Shown here: positions 6,341-12,820 of the stretch, piece by piece
How the letters are laid out: each line of letters begins with the position of its first letter
Numbering within the stretch: the first letter of the stretch is position 1
From: an uncultured Bacteroidales bacterium
Lineage (GTDB): Bacteria; Bacteroidota; Bacteroidia; Bacteroidales; F082
Reading direction: 5' to 3'
Length of the DNA: 18,505 bases
Assembly: GCA_937877465.1 (NCBI GenBank)
Contig: CALFIT010000038.1
Span: 1 to 18,505 of the forward strand
The notes under the pieces: model-generated
What the model saw: the letters and a program-made list of their open reading frames with translations, nothing else
Databases searched by the model: none
Told to the model about the DNA's origin: nothing
Translations under genes and position numbers: made by a program

Positions 6341-7429
6341 ATGAAGAAAAATGTACTTTTGGTATTTGCCATTCTGACCATTAATATGCTGACAGCATTG
6401 GTTAGCTATGCCCAATTGGGAAGAATACTAGGGGGAATCGGTCAAGCGCTCGGTGAACGTTGGATTGATAATTCCAGTTACTCAAGCCAAGACAAAGAAA
6501 ATATGAGAAATGTCCTCAATTATTTCTCTAATGAAGGTAATGCCAATCAAAATGCGGCAAATGCCACAAGGGATGTATACAATGGCAATTATACAGGTGC
6601 TGTAATACAAGGTGCTCAGACCATTTTGAATGCTACAGGCAATTACGATTACGACACATATTTAAATAGTGCCAACGCTGTTAATACTGCTAACCGTGAA
6701 TACAATCAAGATGTTAGCAGTGGGATGGACCGTCAAGAGGCTTTGGATAAAAGAAACATAACGATGGGTTATTCTATTGCAGAATCTGTAATAGAATTAC
6801 AGGATAGAATTGCTCGCGAAAGACTCGAAAAAGCGCGGCAACAAAGAGAATTAAACCGGCAATCAAGGGAAAGTAGCAATAATTACACAACCTCGGGTTA
6901 CTATGAAACCTCCAATTATAGTGAAACCTCAAGTTATAGTGGAATCAACGAATTGTCGTCCTCTCCTAATACAAATACATTAGGTGGGGCTTTGATAGCT
7001 CACATAAACACCGCTGCTATTCTTGATGCCATGCCCGATAAGGTTAGGGCTGAGAAGGAGCTGGAACAGTTTTATGGACAACTTCAGAATCATCTTCAAA
7101 CCATGACTAATGAATACCAAACAAAAATGCAGTACTACGAGGCCAATTATACTACCATGTCTGATTATGTGAAACAGTCGAAAGAAAAAGAAATAGTTGA
7201 TTTACAGAAGCGAATCCAACAATTCCAATCAGATGCAGAAAGTGAGTTTGAGGCTAAACGTGCTGATTTGCTGAAGCCTATTCTTAACAAAATTCAAAAT
7301 GCAATAAACGCAGTTTCAAGCGAGAATGAATTAACCTATGTTATTGACATTAGTACGGGAGCTGCTGTCTTTTTGGGAGAAGACTCTATTGATATTACCT
7401 ATGTGGTTATGAAGAAATTAGGAATCTAA
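6341..7429 (+). CDS. Exported protein with C-terminal OmpH/Skp-like domain
   Basis: The 362-residue product begins with a clear signal peptide (MKKNVLLVFAILTINMLTAL..., cleavage near Ala24). Residues 25 to about 175 are an Asn/Ala-rich region with no family I recognise. A Ser/Tyr/Thr-rich linker (about 176-212) follows. Residues 215-362 resemble the OmpH/Skp periplasmic chaperone family: the start GGALIAHINTAAILDAMPDK, a long charged helical hairpin in the middle, and a final beta-strand segment (TYVIDISTGAAVFLGED). Skp-family proteins hold unfolded outer-membrane proteins. Usual family members are about 160-190 residues, so the N-terminal half is an addition. It is first in an operon with two further exported proteins, and its codons are more AT-rich than those of trxB or rluB. 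The domain call is fairly sure; its function is not. Confidence 0.75.
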   Translation: MKKNVLLVFAILTINMLTALVSYAQLGRILGGIGQALGERWIDNSSYSSQDKENMRNVLNYFSNEGNANQNAANATRDVYNGNYTGAVIQGAQTILNATGNYDYDTYLNSANAVNTANREYNQDVSSGMDRQEALDKRNITMGYSIAESVIELQDRIARERLEKARQQRELNRQSRESSNNYTTSGYYETSNYSETSSYSGINELSSSPNTNTLGGALIAHINTAAILDAMPDKVRAEKELEQFYGQLQNHLQTMTNEYQTKMQYYEANYTTMSDYVKQSKEKEIVDLQKRIQQFQSDAESEFEAKRADLLKPILNKIQNAINAVSSENELTYVIDISTGAAVFLGEDSIDITYVVMKKLGI

Positions 7430-7447
7430 GATAAACAATAATCTAAC

Positions 7448-7476
7448 CCCGAAGCGCCCTATGGGATATAACCGGG
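7448..7476 (+). promoter_or_regulatory. Leader motif, copy 2 (nested hairpins)
   Basis: GCGCCCTATGGGATATAACC followed by GGG repeats the copy at 6303-6330. The inner stem CCC-TAT-GGG (7457-7465) is enclosed by CCCG/CGGG (7448-7451 with 7473-7476). The outer pair is one base pair longer than in copy 1, while the loop GCG and ATA-AA bases are kept. No -7 box is present between the preceding stop and this motif, so it lies within an operon mRNA and acts, if at all, at the RNA or translation level. Confidence 0.55.
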
Positions 7477-7487
7477 CACAACAGAAA

Positions 7488-7913
7488 ATGAAGAAAAAAC
7501 TGTTTTTATCAATCGGAATTCTTTGCTGTTTGGCAACAGTGTTTGTTGTCAACAGCGCTTTCACTACAAAGAACGAGGTCGTGATTTCGGCCAATACTCC
7601 TTTCCCTCAAACAGGTTCCATTGCGGTCTACAAGTACAAATTTGCGAGTTCTGCAAAAGAACAAATCGGTGAATTACAATGGTCTGCTACGACCGAACAC
7701 GACTCGAACTACCAATGGGGAGAGTTTGCCAAAGTGACCTTGAGAGTACATAATACAACAGATGAGTACATCGATACTTTTTTCACCTACAAAGGTGGAA
7801 GTGGATCAATTAGCGTTAAACTTCGTCCCGGTGGTGATTTTGAAACCACGGAGATTTGTGGTGCTTCTGTTACGGGCGTTGTTCCTGGAGCAAGAGAAAT
7901 AACCATACGTTAA
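7488..7913 (+). CDS. Exported protein of unknown function
   Basis: The product has 141 residues and no family I recognise. A signal peptide is clear (MKKKLFLSIGILCCLATVFV, cleavage near Ala24 before FTTK). The mature part looks like a small beta-sandwich: alternating hydrophobic strands (YKYKFASS, AKVTLRVHN, SISVKLRPGGDF) and no paired cysteines except Cys114 near the C-terminus. An in-frame upstream ATG at 7461 lies inside the leader motif and would place nine polar residues before the signal peptide, so ATG 7488 is preferred. It follows the OmpH-like gene by 58 bases with no promoter and is followed 20 bases later by another exported protein, so one operon is likely. Confidence 0.65.
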   Translation: MKKKLFLSIGILCCLATVFVVNSAFTTKNEVVISANTPFPQTGSIAVYKYKFASSAKEQIGELQWSATTEHDSNYQWGEFAKVTLRVHNTTDEYIDTFFTYKGGSGSISVKLRPGGDFETTEICGASVTGVVPGAREITIR

Positions 7914-7933
7914 ACATGGCAAACCTATTCGAT

Positions 7934-8305
7934 ATGAAGAAAATAGTGTTAATCTGTTTTACCATTTTCGGATTCGCTTTTATGGCCAATGCCCAAGTTT
8001 GCAAAACTGAAGGCCAGAAATGTGTCACCAAAGATGGAGAAAGGGGAATTTGCCGAGAAGTTACAATCACCCAAACCACGACATCAACTATTGGCTCGTC
8101 CAATTCTGGAACTTCTGGATACAATCTTAACGGAGGGGTAAATGTAGGAGGAGCCACTATTGGTGGAAGCATTGGTGGAGGGTATAACTCATCGAATACA
8201 AGGTCAAATTCCAACCAAAAGTCGATGGCCGAGACAGAAAGTTGGAAGGAGATGAAGTGTAAGAAACAAGATGATGGTGCGTCAAAAGCTACGCCCGCTT
8301 GGTAA
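7934..8305 (+). CDS. Small exported Cys/Gly-rich protein, unknown function
   Basis: The product has 123 residues. The signal peptide MKKIVLICFTIFGFAFMANA is cleaved near Ala20 before QVCK. The mature protein (about 100 residues) has four cysteines: three in the first 30 residues (VCKTEGQKC...GICRE) and one near the end (MKCKK). Between them lie a Ser/Thr-rich stretch and a Gly-rich repeat (GGVNVGGATIGGSIGGGYNS). This suggests a disulfide-stabilised surface or secreted protein, but no family is recognised. ATG 7916 is in frame and would add six residues; ATG 7934 gives a canonical signal peptide and matches the MKK starts of its neighbours. It is the last gene of the three-gene operon, with a hairpin terminator just downstream. 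Confidence 0.65.
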   Translation: MKKIVLICFTIFGFAFMANAQVCKTEGQKCVTKDGERGICREVTITQTTTSTIGSSNSGTSGYNLNGGVNVGGATIGGSIGGGYNSSNTRSNSNQKSMAETESWKEMKCKKQDDGASKATPAW

Positions 8306-8326
8306 GTTTCTCGGATGAAATGCTAT

Positions 8327-8363
8327 AAAACGGATACGCCATTATATTTGGCGTACCCGTTTT
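8327..8363 (+). terminator. Terminator of the exported-protein operon
   Basis: AAAACGGATACGCC (8327-8340) pairs with GGCGTACCCGTTTT (8350-8363), 13 of 14 positions, over a 9-base loop. The 3' arm ends in a short T run. It starts 21 bases after the last stop. Confidence 0.8.
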
Positions 8364-8407
8364 GCTGTATTTTGGATGAAAGATGATGTTGGATTTTGAA
8401 TTATTTG

Positions 8408-8415
8408 TATTTTTG
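8408..8415 (+). promoter_or_regulatory. -7 box upstream of candidate RNA and XRE gene
   Basis: TATTTTTG matches TAnnTTTG. It is the only such box between the terminator at 8363 and the XRE start at 8695, so it probably drives both the candidate structured RNA and the regulator gene. No good -33 box is visible. Confidence 0.55.
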
Positions 8416-8478
8416 CCTTCTCAACAGTAATCTAAATCAAGGAAGAGAGAACAAATAGATAATAGATATAATTAAATC

Positions 8479-8615
8479 GAGCTTTACGCTCTTATTCTCT
8501 AAAGCGAAAATCGGCAAATTGGAAGTAAAAGAGGAATAAGTGGCGAATGGTTCACGTCTTAGGGCGTGAGCTGTTTGTTGTTTATTTGCTTTTACGGGCT
8601 TTGCCGAGCCTTCGG
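8479..8615 (+). ncRNA. Candidate structured RNA or long leader
   Basis: Three nested perfect 7-bp helices are visible: CGGCAAA/TTTGCCG (8512-8518 with 8600-8606), GTAAAAG/CTTTTAC (8525-8531 with 8589-8595) and GTTCACG/CGTGAGC (8550-8556 with 8565-8571, one G-U pair, 8-base loop TCTTAGGG). A small hairpin GAGC/GCTC (8479-8491) precedes them. An alternative hairpin CCGA/TCGG (8604-8615) competes with the outer helix. A -7 box lies about 70 bases upstream. No convincing reading frame fills the 389-base gap 8306-8694. The element may be a free small RNA or a leader for the XRE gene 80 bases downstream. I cannot assign it to a known RNA family from memory. Confidence 0.45.
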
Positions 8616-8694
8616 TTTCAAGTAAGCAATCAAAACGGTTTCCGCCCATTTTGTTTGCCTACATGGGCAAGAGGCTCCACCAACGGCAAACGCA

Positions 8695-8922
8695 ATGCAA
8701 GAAGAACCGCACATCGGCAACCTCATCAAGGAAGAACTGGTACGACAAGGGCGCAGCATCACTTGGCTCGCCAAGCAACTCGGCTTTTCGCGGCAGAACG
8801 CCTACAAGATCTTCAACCGCTCGTGGATCTATACGGACCTGCTGCTCAAAATTTGTGATTTGCTGGATTATGACTTCTTCAAGTGCTATTCGGATTGGAG
8901 AAACGAAAGGAAAAAGGCCTGA
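8695..8922 (+). CDS. Small XRE-family HTH regulator
   Basis: The product has 75 residues and is almost entirely one Cro/C1-type helix-turn-helix domain: SITWLAKQLGFSRQNAYKIF at about 20-39 contains both recognition helices, followed by LLLKICDLLDYDFFKCYSD. Similar one-domain regulators of this length are common in Bacteroidota, and their targets are mostly unknown. The ATG at 8695 leaves a short N-terminal helix (IGNLIKEELVRQGR) before the domain, as expected. The gene stands alone, 80 bases after the candidate structured RNA, with a new promoter box for rluB 28 bases downstream. No toxin gene is adjacent, so I do not call it an antitoxin. Confidence 0.85.
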   Translation: MQEEPHIGNLIKEELVRQGRSITWLAKQLGFSRQNAYKIFNRSWIYTDLLLKICDLLDYDFFKCYSDWRNERKKA

Positions 8923-8949
8923 ACCATACGCTATTTCCCAAATTATTCG

Positions 8950-8957
8950 TACTTTTG
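8950..8957 (+). promoter_or_regulatory. -7 box for the rluB operon
   Basis: TACTTTTG matches TAnnTTTG and lies 52 bases before the rluB-type ATG. No -33 TTTG at the right distance. Confidence 0.6.
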
Positions 8958-9009
8958 CCGCCCCATTCCGCGAAAGGGATGGCATTTTCAACTTAATACA
9001 TTACAATAA

Positions 9010-10455
9010 ATGACTGACAACGAAAGATCTGGCAAGCGTACGCGCACCAGAATTGGGGAACCTGAAGAGTTCCAACAGGGAAGGTCCTTCAAGTTTTATC
9101 ACCGCGACGGTGACGAAGAAGGACACGAAGAGAGAAGTTACGACGACAAGCCGAGAGGTGAGCGTCGTTTTGACGACCGTGGCGACCGTCGCTTCGGCGA
9201 CCGTAAGTTCGGTGACCGTCCGCGCCGCCGTTTCGATGACGACGACCGTCCGCGCCGTAGGTTTGATGACGACAAGCCCCGTGGCGAGCGTCGTTTCCGT
9301 GACGACGACCGTCCGCGCCGCAGGTTTGACGATGAGGACAGACCACGCCGCCGCTTCGACGACGACAAGCCTCGTGGCGAGCGTCGTTTCCGTGACGACG
9401 ACCGTCCGCGTCGTCGTTTTGATGATGACAAACCTCGTGGCGAGCGCCGTTTCGACGACCGTCCGCGTCGTAGGTTTGACGACGACGACCGTCCCCGCTC
9501 GCGCCGTTTCGATGACGACAAGCCGAGAGGTGAACGCCGTTTTGACGACCGTCCACGCCGTAGGTATGACGATGACAAGCCGCGTGAGCGTCGTTTCCAT
9601 GACGACGACCGTCAGCGTGGCGGCAACCGCCGTTACGATGACCGTCAACGCGACCGCCGTCGCTACGACGACGAAGAGCCTCGCCGTGGCCGTAAGGGTT
9701 ATGTGAAAGAGAAAGACCCGCTGTACGACCGCCCGAAAGCGACCGGCGAAATCCGCTTGAACAAGTATTTAGCCGACTGCGGCATCTGCTCGCGTCGCGA
9801 AGCCGACGACCTCATCAAGGCCGGCTGCGTGATGGTGAACGACGAAATCATCACCACCATGGGCTACAAGGTGAAGACCGAAGACAAGGTGGTTTATGGT
9901 GGCCAGACCCTCAACCGCGAAAAGCTCCGTTACATCCTGCTCAACAAGCCCAAAGGCTACATCACGACCAGCGACGACCCGTATGAGCGCGACACCGTGA
10001 TGGAACTCGTGAAGAACGCCTGCCCTGAACGCGTCTATCCTGTAGGCCGTCTCGACAAGCAAACCACCGGCCTTTTGCTGTTCACCAACGACGGCGACTT
10101 GGCCAAGAAGTTGACCCATCCGAGCAGCGAAGTGCCGAAGCTCTATCATGTCATCCTGGACAAGCCCTTGACCAAAAACGACATGCTGCGCATCTCTGAG
10201 GGCATCGAACTCGACGACGGTCCCATCGCAGCCGACAACATCGCCTACGACCAAGACGACGACAGCAAGAAGAGCATCGGCATCGAGTTGCATTCGGGCC
10301 GCAACCGCATCGTGCGCCGCATCTTCGAACACCTCGGCTATGAGGTGACGAAGCTCGACCGCGTGATGTTTGCCGGTCTCGACAAATACCGACTGCCCCG
10401 TGGCGAATGGCGTTTCCTCACTGACCTTGAGGTGGTCAACTTGAAGAAGATTTGA
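9010..10455 (+). CDS. rluB: RluB/RsuA-family pseudouridine synthase with long RD-rich tail
   Basis: The 481-residue product converts uridine to pseudouridine in ribosomal RNA, most likely 23S by similarity to RluB. An S4 RNA-binding domain begins near residue 249 (LNKYLADCGICSRREADDLI). The synthase domain follows, with the catalytic Asp349 in GRLDKQTTGLLLFTNDG and the closing HSGRNRIVRRIFEHLGY. Residues 44-227 form a low-complexity tail of repeated FDDDDRPRRR and FDDDKPRGERR units, highly charged and surely disordered. RluB itself in Escherichia coli is about 290 residues, so this tail nearly doubles the protein; Arg-rich N-terminal tails occur in Bacteroidota homologues. The stop overlaps the start of the methyltransferase gene, which implies translational coupling. 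Choice between RluB and other RsuA-family members is by similarity only. Confidence 0.9.
   Translation: MTDNERSGKRTRTRIGEPEEFQQGRSFKFYHRDGDEEGHEERSYDDKPRGERRFDDRGDRRFGDRKFGDRPRRRFDDDDRPRRRFDDDKPRGERRFRDDDRPRRRFDDEDRPRRRFDDDKPRGERRFRDDDRPRRRFDDDKPRGERRFDDRPRRRFDDDDRPRSRRFDDDKPRGERRFDDRPRRRYDDDKPRERRFHDDDRQRGGNRRYDDRQRDRRRYDDEEPRRGRKGYVKEKDPLYDRPKATGEIRLNKYLADCGICSRREADDLIKAGCVMVNDEIITTMGYKVKTEDKVVYGGQTLNREKLRYILLNKPKGYITTSDDPYERDTVMELVKNACPERVYPVGRLDKQTTGLLLFTNDGDLAKKLTHPSSEVPKLYHVILDKPLTKNDMLRISEGIELDDGPIAADNIAYDQDDDSKKSIGIELHSGRNRIVRRIFEHLGYEVTKLDRVMFAGLDKYRLPRGEWRFLTDLEVVNLKKI
9139..9690 (+). repeat. Coding repeats for the Arg/Asp tail of RluB
   Basis: About 184 codons consist of degenerate tandem units of 10-11 residues, alternating FDDDDRPRRR and FDDDKPRGERR with RFRDDD variants. 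At DNA level, blocks such as GACGACGACCGTCCGCG recur, with mixed synonymous codons. The region is prone to slippage and collapse during assembly, so its exact copy number is uncertain. Confidence 0.85.
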
Positions 10456-11654
10456 CCTTGGACGCAGCCACAAGACAATTCATCAGGGAAAACCTGAACG
10501 CCGACGTGCCGACGCTCGCCTTGAAGAAGGCGCCCGTCGGCACCGACTTTTCATTGGCCTTGCGGCAGATACAGGCGCGGCAGCTGCTGCGCAAGAAAGT
10601 GCCGTCGTGGGCCGACAACGACGACCTGCTCTTTCCCGCCCACCTCTCCATCGAGCAATGCTCGTCGGAGGCGGCGGCGAGATACAAGGCAAGCCTGTTG
10701 CAAGGGCAGGCCTTTGCCGACTTGACGGGCGGCTTGGGCATCGACACCTATTTTATAAGGCAAGGTTTCGGGCAAGCCGACTATGTGGAACGGCAAACTG
10801 AGCTTTGCGACTTGGCGCGGCACAATTTCGAGGTCTTGAAAGCCAACGTCGAAGTGTGGAACGAAACGGCAGAGGACTATCTGAGCCGTTGTGAACCAAA
10901 GGATTGCATCTTCATCGACCCCGCCCGAAGGGACGAACACGGGCGCAAGACCGTTTCCATTGCCGACTGCACGCCAGACGTGGCGGCATTGCAGGAATCG
11001 TTGCTCGAAAAAGCCAGTACGGTGCTGGTGAAGCTTTCGCCCATGCTCGACATTGGCAAGGCCTTGGAGGAGCTGCGTCATGTGAAGGCCGTGCATGTGG
11101 TGTCCGTCGCCAACGAGTGCAAGGAGTTGGATGTCGTCATGGAACGCGGTTTTGAAGGAACGACGGAGGTGGTTTGCGTCAATCTGTTGACTGCGCAGCC
11201 GACGGTGCGTTTCACTTTGGAGGAGGAGCGTGACTGTCGGGCGCTTTTGGCCGACGATGTCCTGCAATATCTCTATGAACCCAATCCCGCCGTGATGAAA
11301 GCCGGTTGCTTCAAGCTGCTGACCGAGCGTTACGGCGTACTTAAACTTCATAAAAACAGCAATTTATACACATCTATCCAAAAGATTGTCGGTTTTCCGG
11401 GGCGCATCTTCGAGGTGGAAGGCTGTGCGCCTTACAACAAAAAGGTGAGGCAAGGCCTGCTTTCGGGGGTGGAGAAGGCTAACATCGCGGTGCGCAACTT
11501 CCCGCTGTCGGTGGCCGAGCTGAGGAAGGCCCTGAAGATCGGCGACGGTGACGAGACCTATCTCTTCGCCACCACGTTGCGTGGCGAGCGGAGAGTCGTC
11601 GTCAAAACGAAGAAAACCGCCTCCAACGAAGCGGTTTCCTCTCCATGTTGCTGA
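10452..11654 (+). CDS. THUMP-like domain class I methyltransferase
   Basis: The 400-residue product matches a Bacteroidota family of SAM-dependent methyltransferases with a C-terminal THUMP-like domain. SAM motif I is FADLTGGLGID (Asp90), and a DPARR motif (Asp156) takes the place of the catalytic NPPY/DPPY block, which suggests a nucleic-acid base as substrate. The substrate is not known. The C-terminal part contains YGVLKLHKNSNLYTS and ends in a globular region up to about residue 388. The start is the TTG at 10452, overlapping the rluB stop (TTTGA); the conserved N-terminus (REFIRENLNADVPTLALKK-like) begins at once, so no later start fits. TTG 10458 is possible. Coupling with rluB suggests a shared role in RNA modification. 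The last codons form the stem of a terminator. Confidence 0.85.
   Translation: MTLDAATRQFIRENLNADVPTLALKKAPVGTDFSLALRQIQARQLLRKKVPSWADNDDLLFPAHLSIEQCSSEAAARYKASLLQGQAFADLTGGLGIDTYFIRQGFGQADYVERQTELCDLARHNFEVLKANVEVWNETAEDYLSRCEPKDCIFIDPARRDEHGRKTVSIADCTPDVAALQESLLEKASTVLVKLSPMLDIGKALEELRHVKAVHVVSVANECKELDVVMERGFEGTTEVVCVNLLTAQPTVRFTLEEERDCRALLADDVLQYLYEPNPAVMKAGCFKLLTERYGVLKLHKNSNLYTSIQKIVGFPGRIFEVEGCAPYNKKVRQGLLSGVEKANIAVRNFPLSVAELRKALKIGDGDETYLFATTLRGERRVVVKTKKTASNEAVSSPCC
11614..11637 (-). terminator. Terminator inside the 3' end of the methyltransferase gene
   Basis: AAACCGC (11614-11620) pairs with GCGGTTT (11631-11637) over a 10-base loop. On the minus strand it is followed by a T-rich run (TTTTCTTCGTTTT), so it best serves the small coiled-coil gene. 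On the plus strand the T tract is poor. Confidence 0.55.
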
Positions 11655-11663
11655 CGAAGCGGC

Positions 11664-11975
11664 TTAGCGTCTGTCGGGGATGCCGAACTTGGTCCACCAA
11701 GTCTGGTCATACTTGTTCTTGATGGCTTTCTTCACCGTTTGGGTGCGGCCTTTCAAGGCGTTGAGGGCCTCGTGAGCCTCGTCGGATTTCTTGCGGAATT
11801 CCTCTTGGATCTTATCCATTTCGGCCGAAAGGGCCTCCAAGCGCTTGCAGTCTTCTTCCATTTTCTGTATCACGCTTTCTTCAACGCCGGCCTCCCGACC
11901 CAAGCGTTGGTTTCTCTTTACTCCTGACAGAATCAGTTTCGATTTTTCGAGTTGGTCTTTAAAAATTTGATACAT
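11664..11975 (-). CDS. Small coiled-coil protein of unknown function
   Basis: The product has 103 residues and is highly charged. Residues 1 to about 80 have a heptad pattern of hydrophobic positions (LEKSKLILSGV, VIQKMEEDCKRLEALSAEMDKI), so a coiled coil is likely. The C-terminus (YDQTWWTKFGIPDRR) is aromatic and basic. There is no signal peptide or membrane segment, so it should be cytoplasmic. I do not recognise a named family, though small proteins of this kind recur in Bacteroidota. ATG 11975 is the first start after a minus-strand promoter box at 12028-12035. It is convergent with the methyltransferase gene (9 bases between stops) and divergent from gldF. Confidence 0.7.
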   Translation of the reverse strand: MYQIFKDQLEKSKLILSGVKRNQRLGREAGVEESVIQKMEEDCKRLEALSAEMDKIQEEFRKKSDEAHEALNALKGRTQTVKKAIKNKYDQTWWTKFGIPDRR

Positions 11976-12027
11976 AGCTCTTTATGATTAAATCTCGTAA
12001 ATTGGGTTGGTTTTTAAATTGCGAGTG

Positions 12028-12035
12028 CAAAAATA
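12028..12035 (-). promoter_or_regulatory. -7 box for the coiled-coil gene
   Basis: The minus strand reads TATTTTTG. A TTG lies 20 bases upstream of it (plus-strand CAA, 12056-12058), a plausible -33 element. It is back-to-back with the gldF box. Confidence 0.6.
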
Positions 12036-12047
12036 GGAAAAAACTCG

Positions 12048-12055
12048 TATTTTTG
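12048..12055 (+). promoter_or_regulatory. -7 box for gldF
   Basis: TATTTTTG lies 21 bases before the gldF ATG, giving a very short leader. It is only 12 bases from the opposing box, so the two promoters overlap and probably compete. Confidence 0.65.
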
Positions 12056-12076
12056 CAAGCCAAAAAGTTTTTGTGA

Positions 12077-12808
12077 ATGTATGCACTTTTTAAGAAAGAA
12101 ATCAGCAACTTCCTCAGCTCGCTGATAGGCATCATGGTGATTGTGGTGTTTCTCCTCATCACCGGCTTGTTCCTTTGGGTGTTCCAAAGCGACTTCAATG
12201 TGTTGAACTTCGGCTATGCCAACCTCGACAGCCTCTTCATCTTGGCGCCGTGGGTGTTTCTCTTCCTCGTGCCGGCGGTGACGATGCGCAGCTTTGCCGA
12301 GGAAAACCGTACGGGCACCATCGAGATGTTGGCGACCAAGCCCTTGTCGGATTGGCAGATCATCTGGGCCAAGTTCTTGGCGGGCGTGGCGCTCGTCTTG
12401 TTGGCCTTGATTCCCACTTTCATCTATTATCTCACGGTCTACCAGTTGGGCTTGCCCAAAGGCAACCTCGACAGTGGCGGCATCTGGGGCTCCTACATTG
12501 GGCTTTTCCTGCTCAGCGCGAGCTTCGTGAGCATCGGCGTGTTCTGTAGCTCGCTGACCAACAACCAGATATTGGCCTTCATCATCTCGGTCTTCCTCTG
12601 CGGGTTCCTGCTGATAGGCTTCGAGTTCATCTACTCGCTGTCGTTGTTTGGCCGCGTCGACCTGTTCATCCAACAGTTAGGCATGAACGCCCACTACAGT
12701 TCGCTGAGCCGTGGCGTGGTCGACACTCGCGACGTGCTTTATTTCTTGAGTGTGATCGCGCTGTTTCTCAGTGCGACGAAATTGGTTCTTTCGAGCCGCA
12801 AATGGTAA
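12077..12808 (+). CDS. gldF: GldF, gliding-associated ABC transporter permease
   Basis: The 243-residue product is an ABC-2 type permease. About six membrane segments are visible, including residues 16-37, 52-68 and 98-120. The cytoplasmic loop PAVTMRSFAEENRTGTIEML followed by ATKPLSDWQIIWAKF is the family hallmark. In Flavobacterium johnsoniae GldF works with GldG and the ATPase GldA and is linked to gliding; in non-gliding Bacteroidota its substrate is unknown. ATG 12077 gives a short amphipathic start (MYALFKKEISNFLSS) that is conserved in such permeases. The gene is first in an operon with gldG and a DUF4340 gene. No gldA is in the window. Confidence 0.92.
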   Translation: MYALFKKEISNFLSSLIGIMVIVVFLLITGLFLWVFQSDFNVLNFGYANLDSLFILAPWVFLFLVPAVTMRSFAEENRTGTIEMLATKPLSDWQIIWAKFLAGVALVLLALIPTFIYYLTVYQLGLPKGNLDSGGIWGSYIGLFLLSASFVSIGVFCSSLTNNQILAFIISVFLCGFLLIGFEFIYSLSLFGRVDLFIQQLGMNAHYSSLSRGVVDTRDVLYFLSVIALFLSATKLVLSSRKW

Positions 12809-12814
12809 AGGAGG
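12807..12814 (+). promoter_or_regulatory. Strong Shine-Dalgarno for gldG
   Basis: AAAGGAGG stands 6 bases before the gldG ATG and overlaps the gldF stop. Such a perfect site is unusual here, since most genes in the window have only A-rich leaders. It fixes the gldG start. Confidence 0.75.
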
Positions 12815-12820
12815 CATGAG

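Noticed and set aside
8547..8858. A 103-codon ORF overlapping the candidate RNA and XRE gene
   Set aside because: It runs through the RNA helices and into the XRE gene in another frame, with no domain or start context; the XRE frame is clearly the real one.
8695..8922. The lone XRE gene as an antitoxin
   Set aside because: No toxin-like reading frame is adjacent on either side, and the gene is one bare HTH domain.
9001..9648. Long open frames on both strands across the RluB repeat region
   Set aside because: They translate to monotonous Thr/Val- or Ser/Arg-rich strings caused by the repeats; only the RluB frame leads into a real domain.
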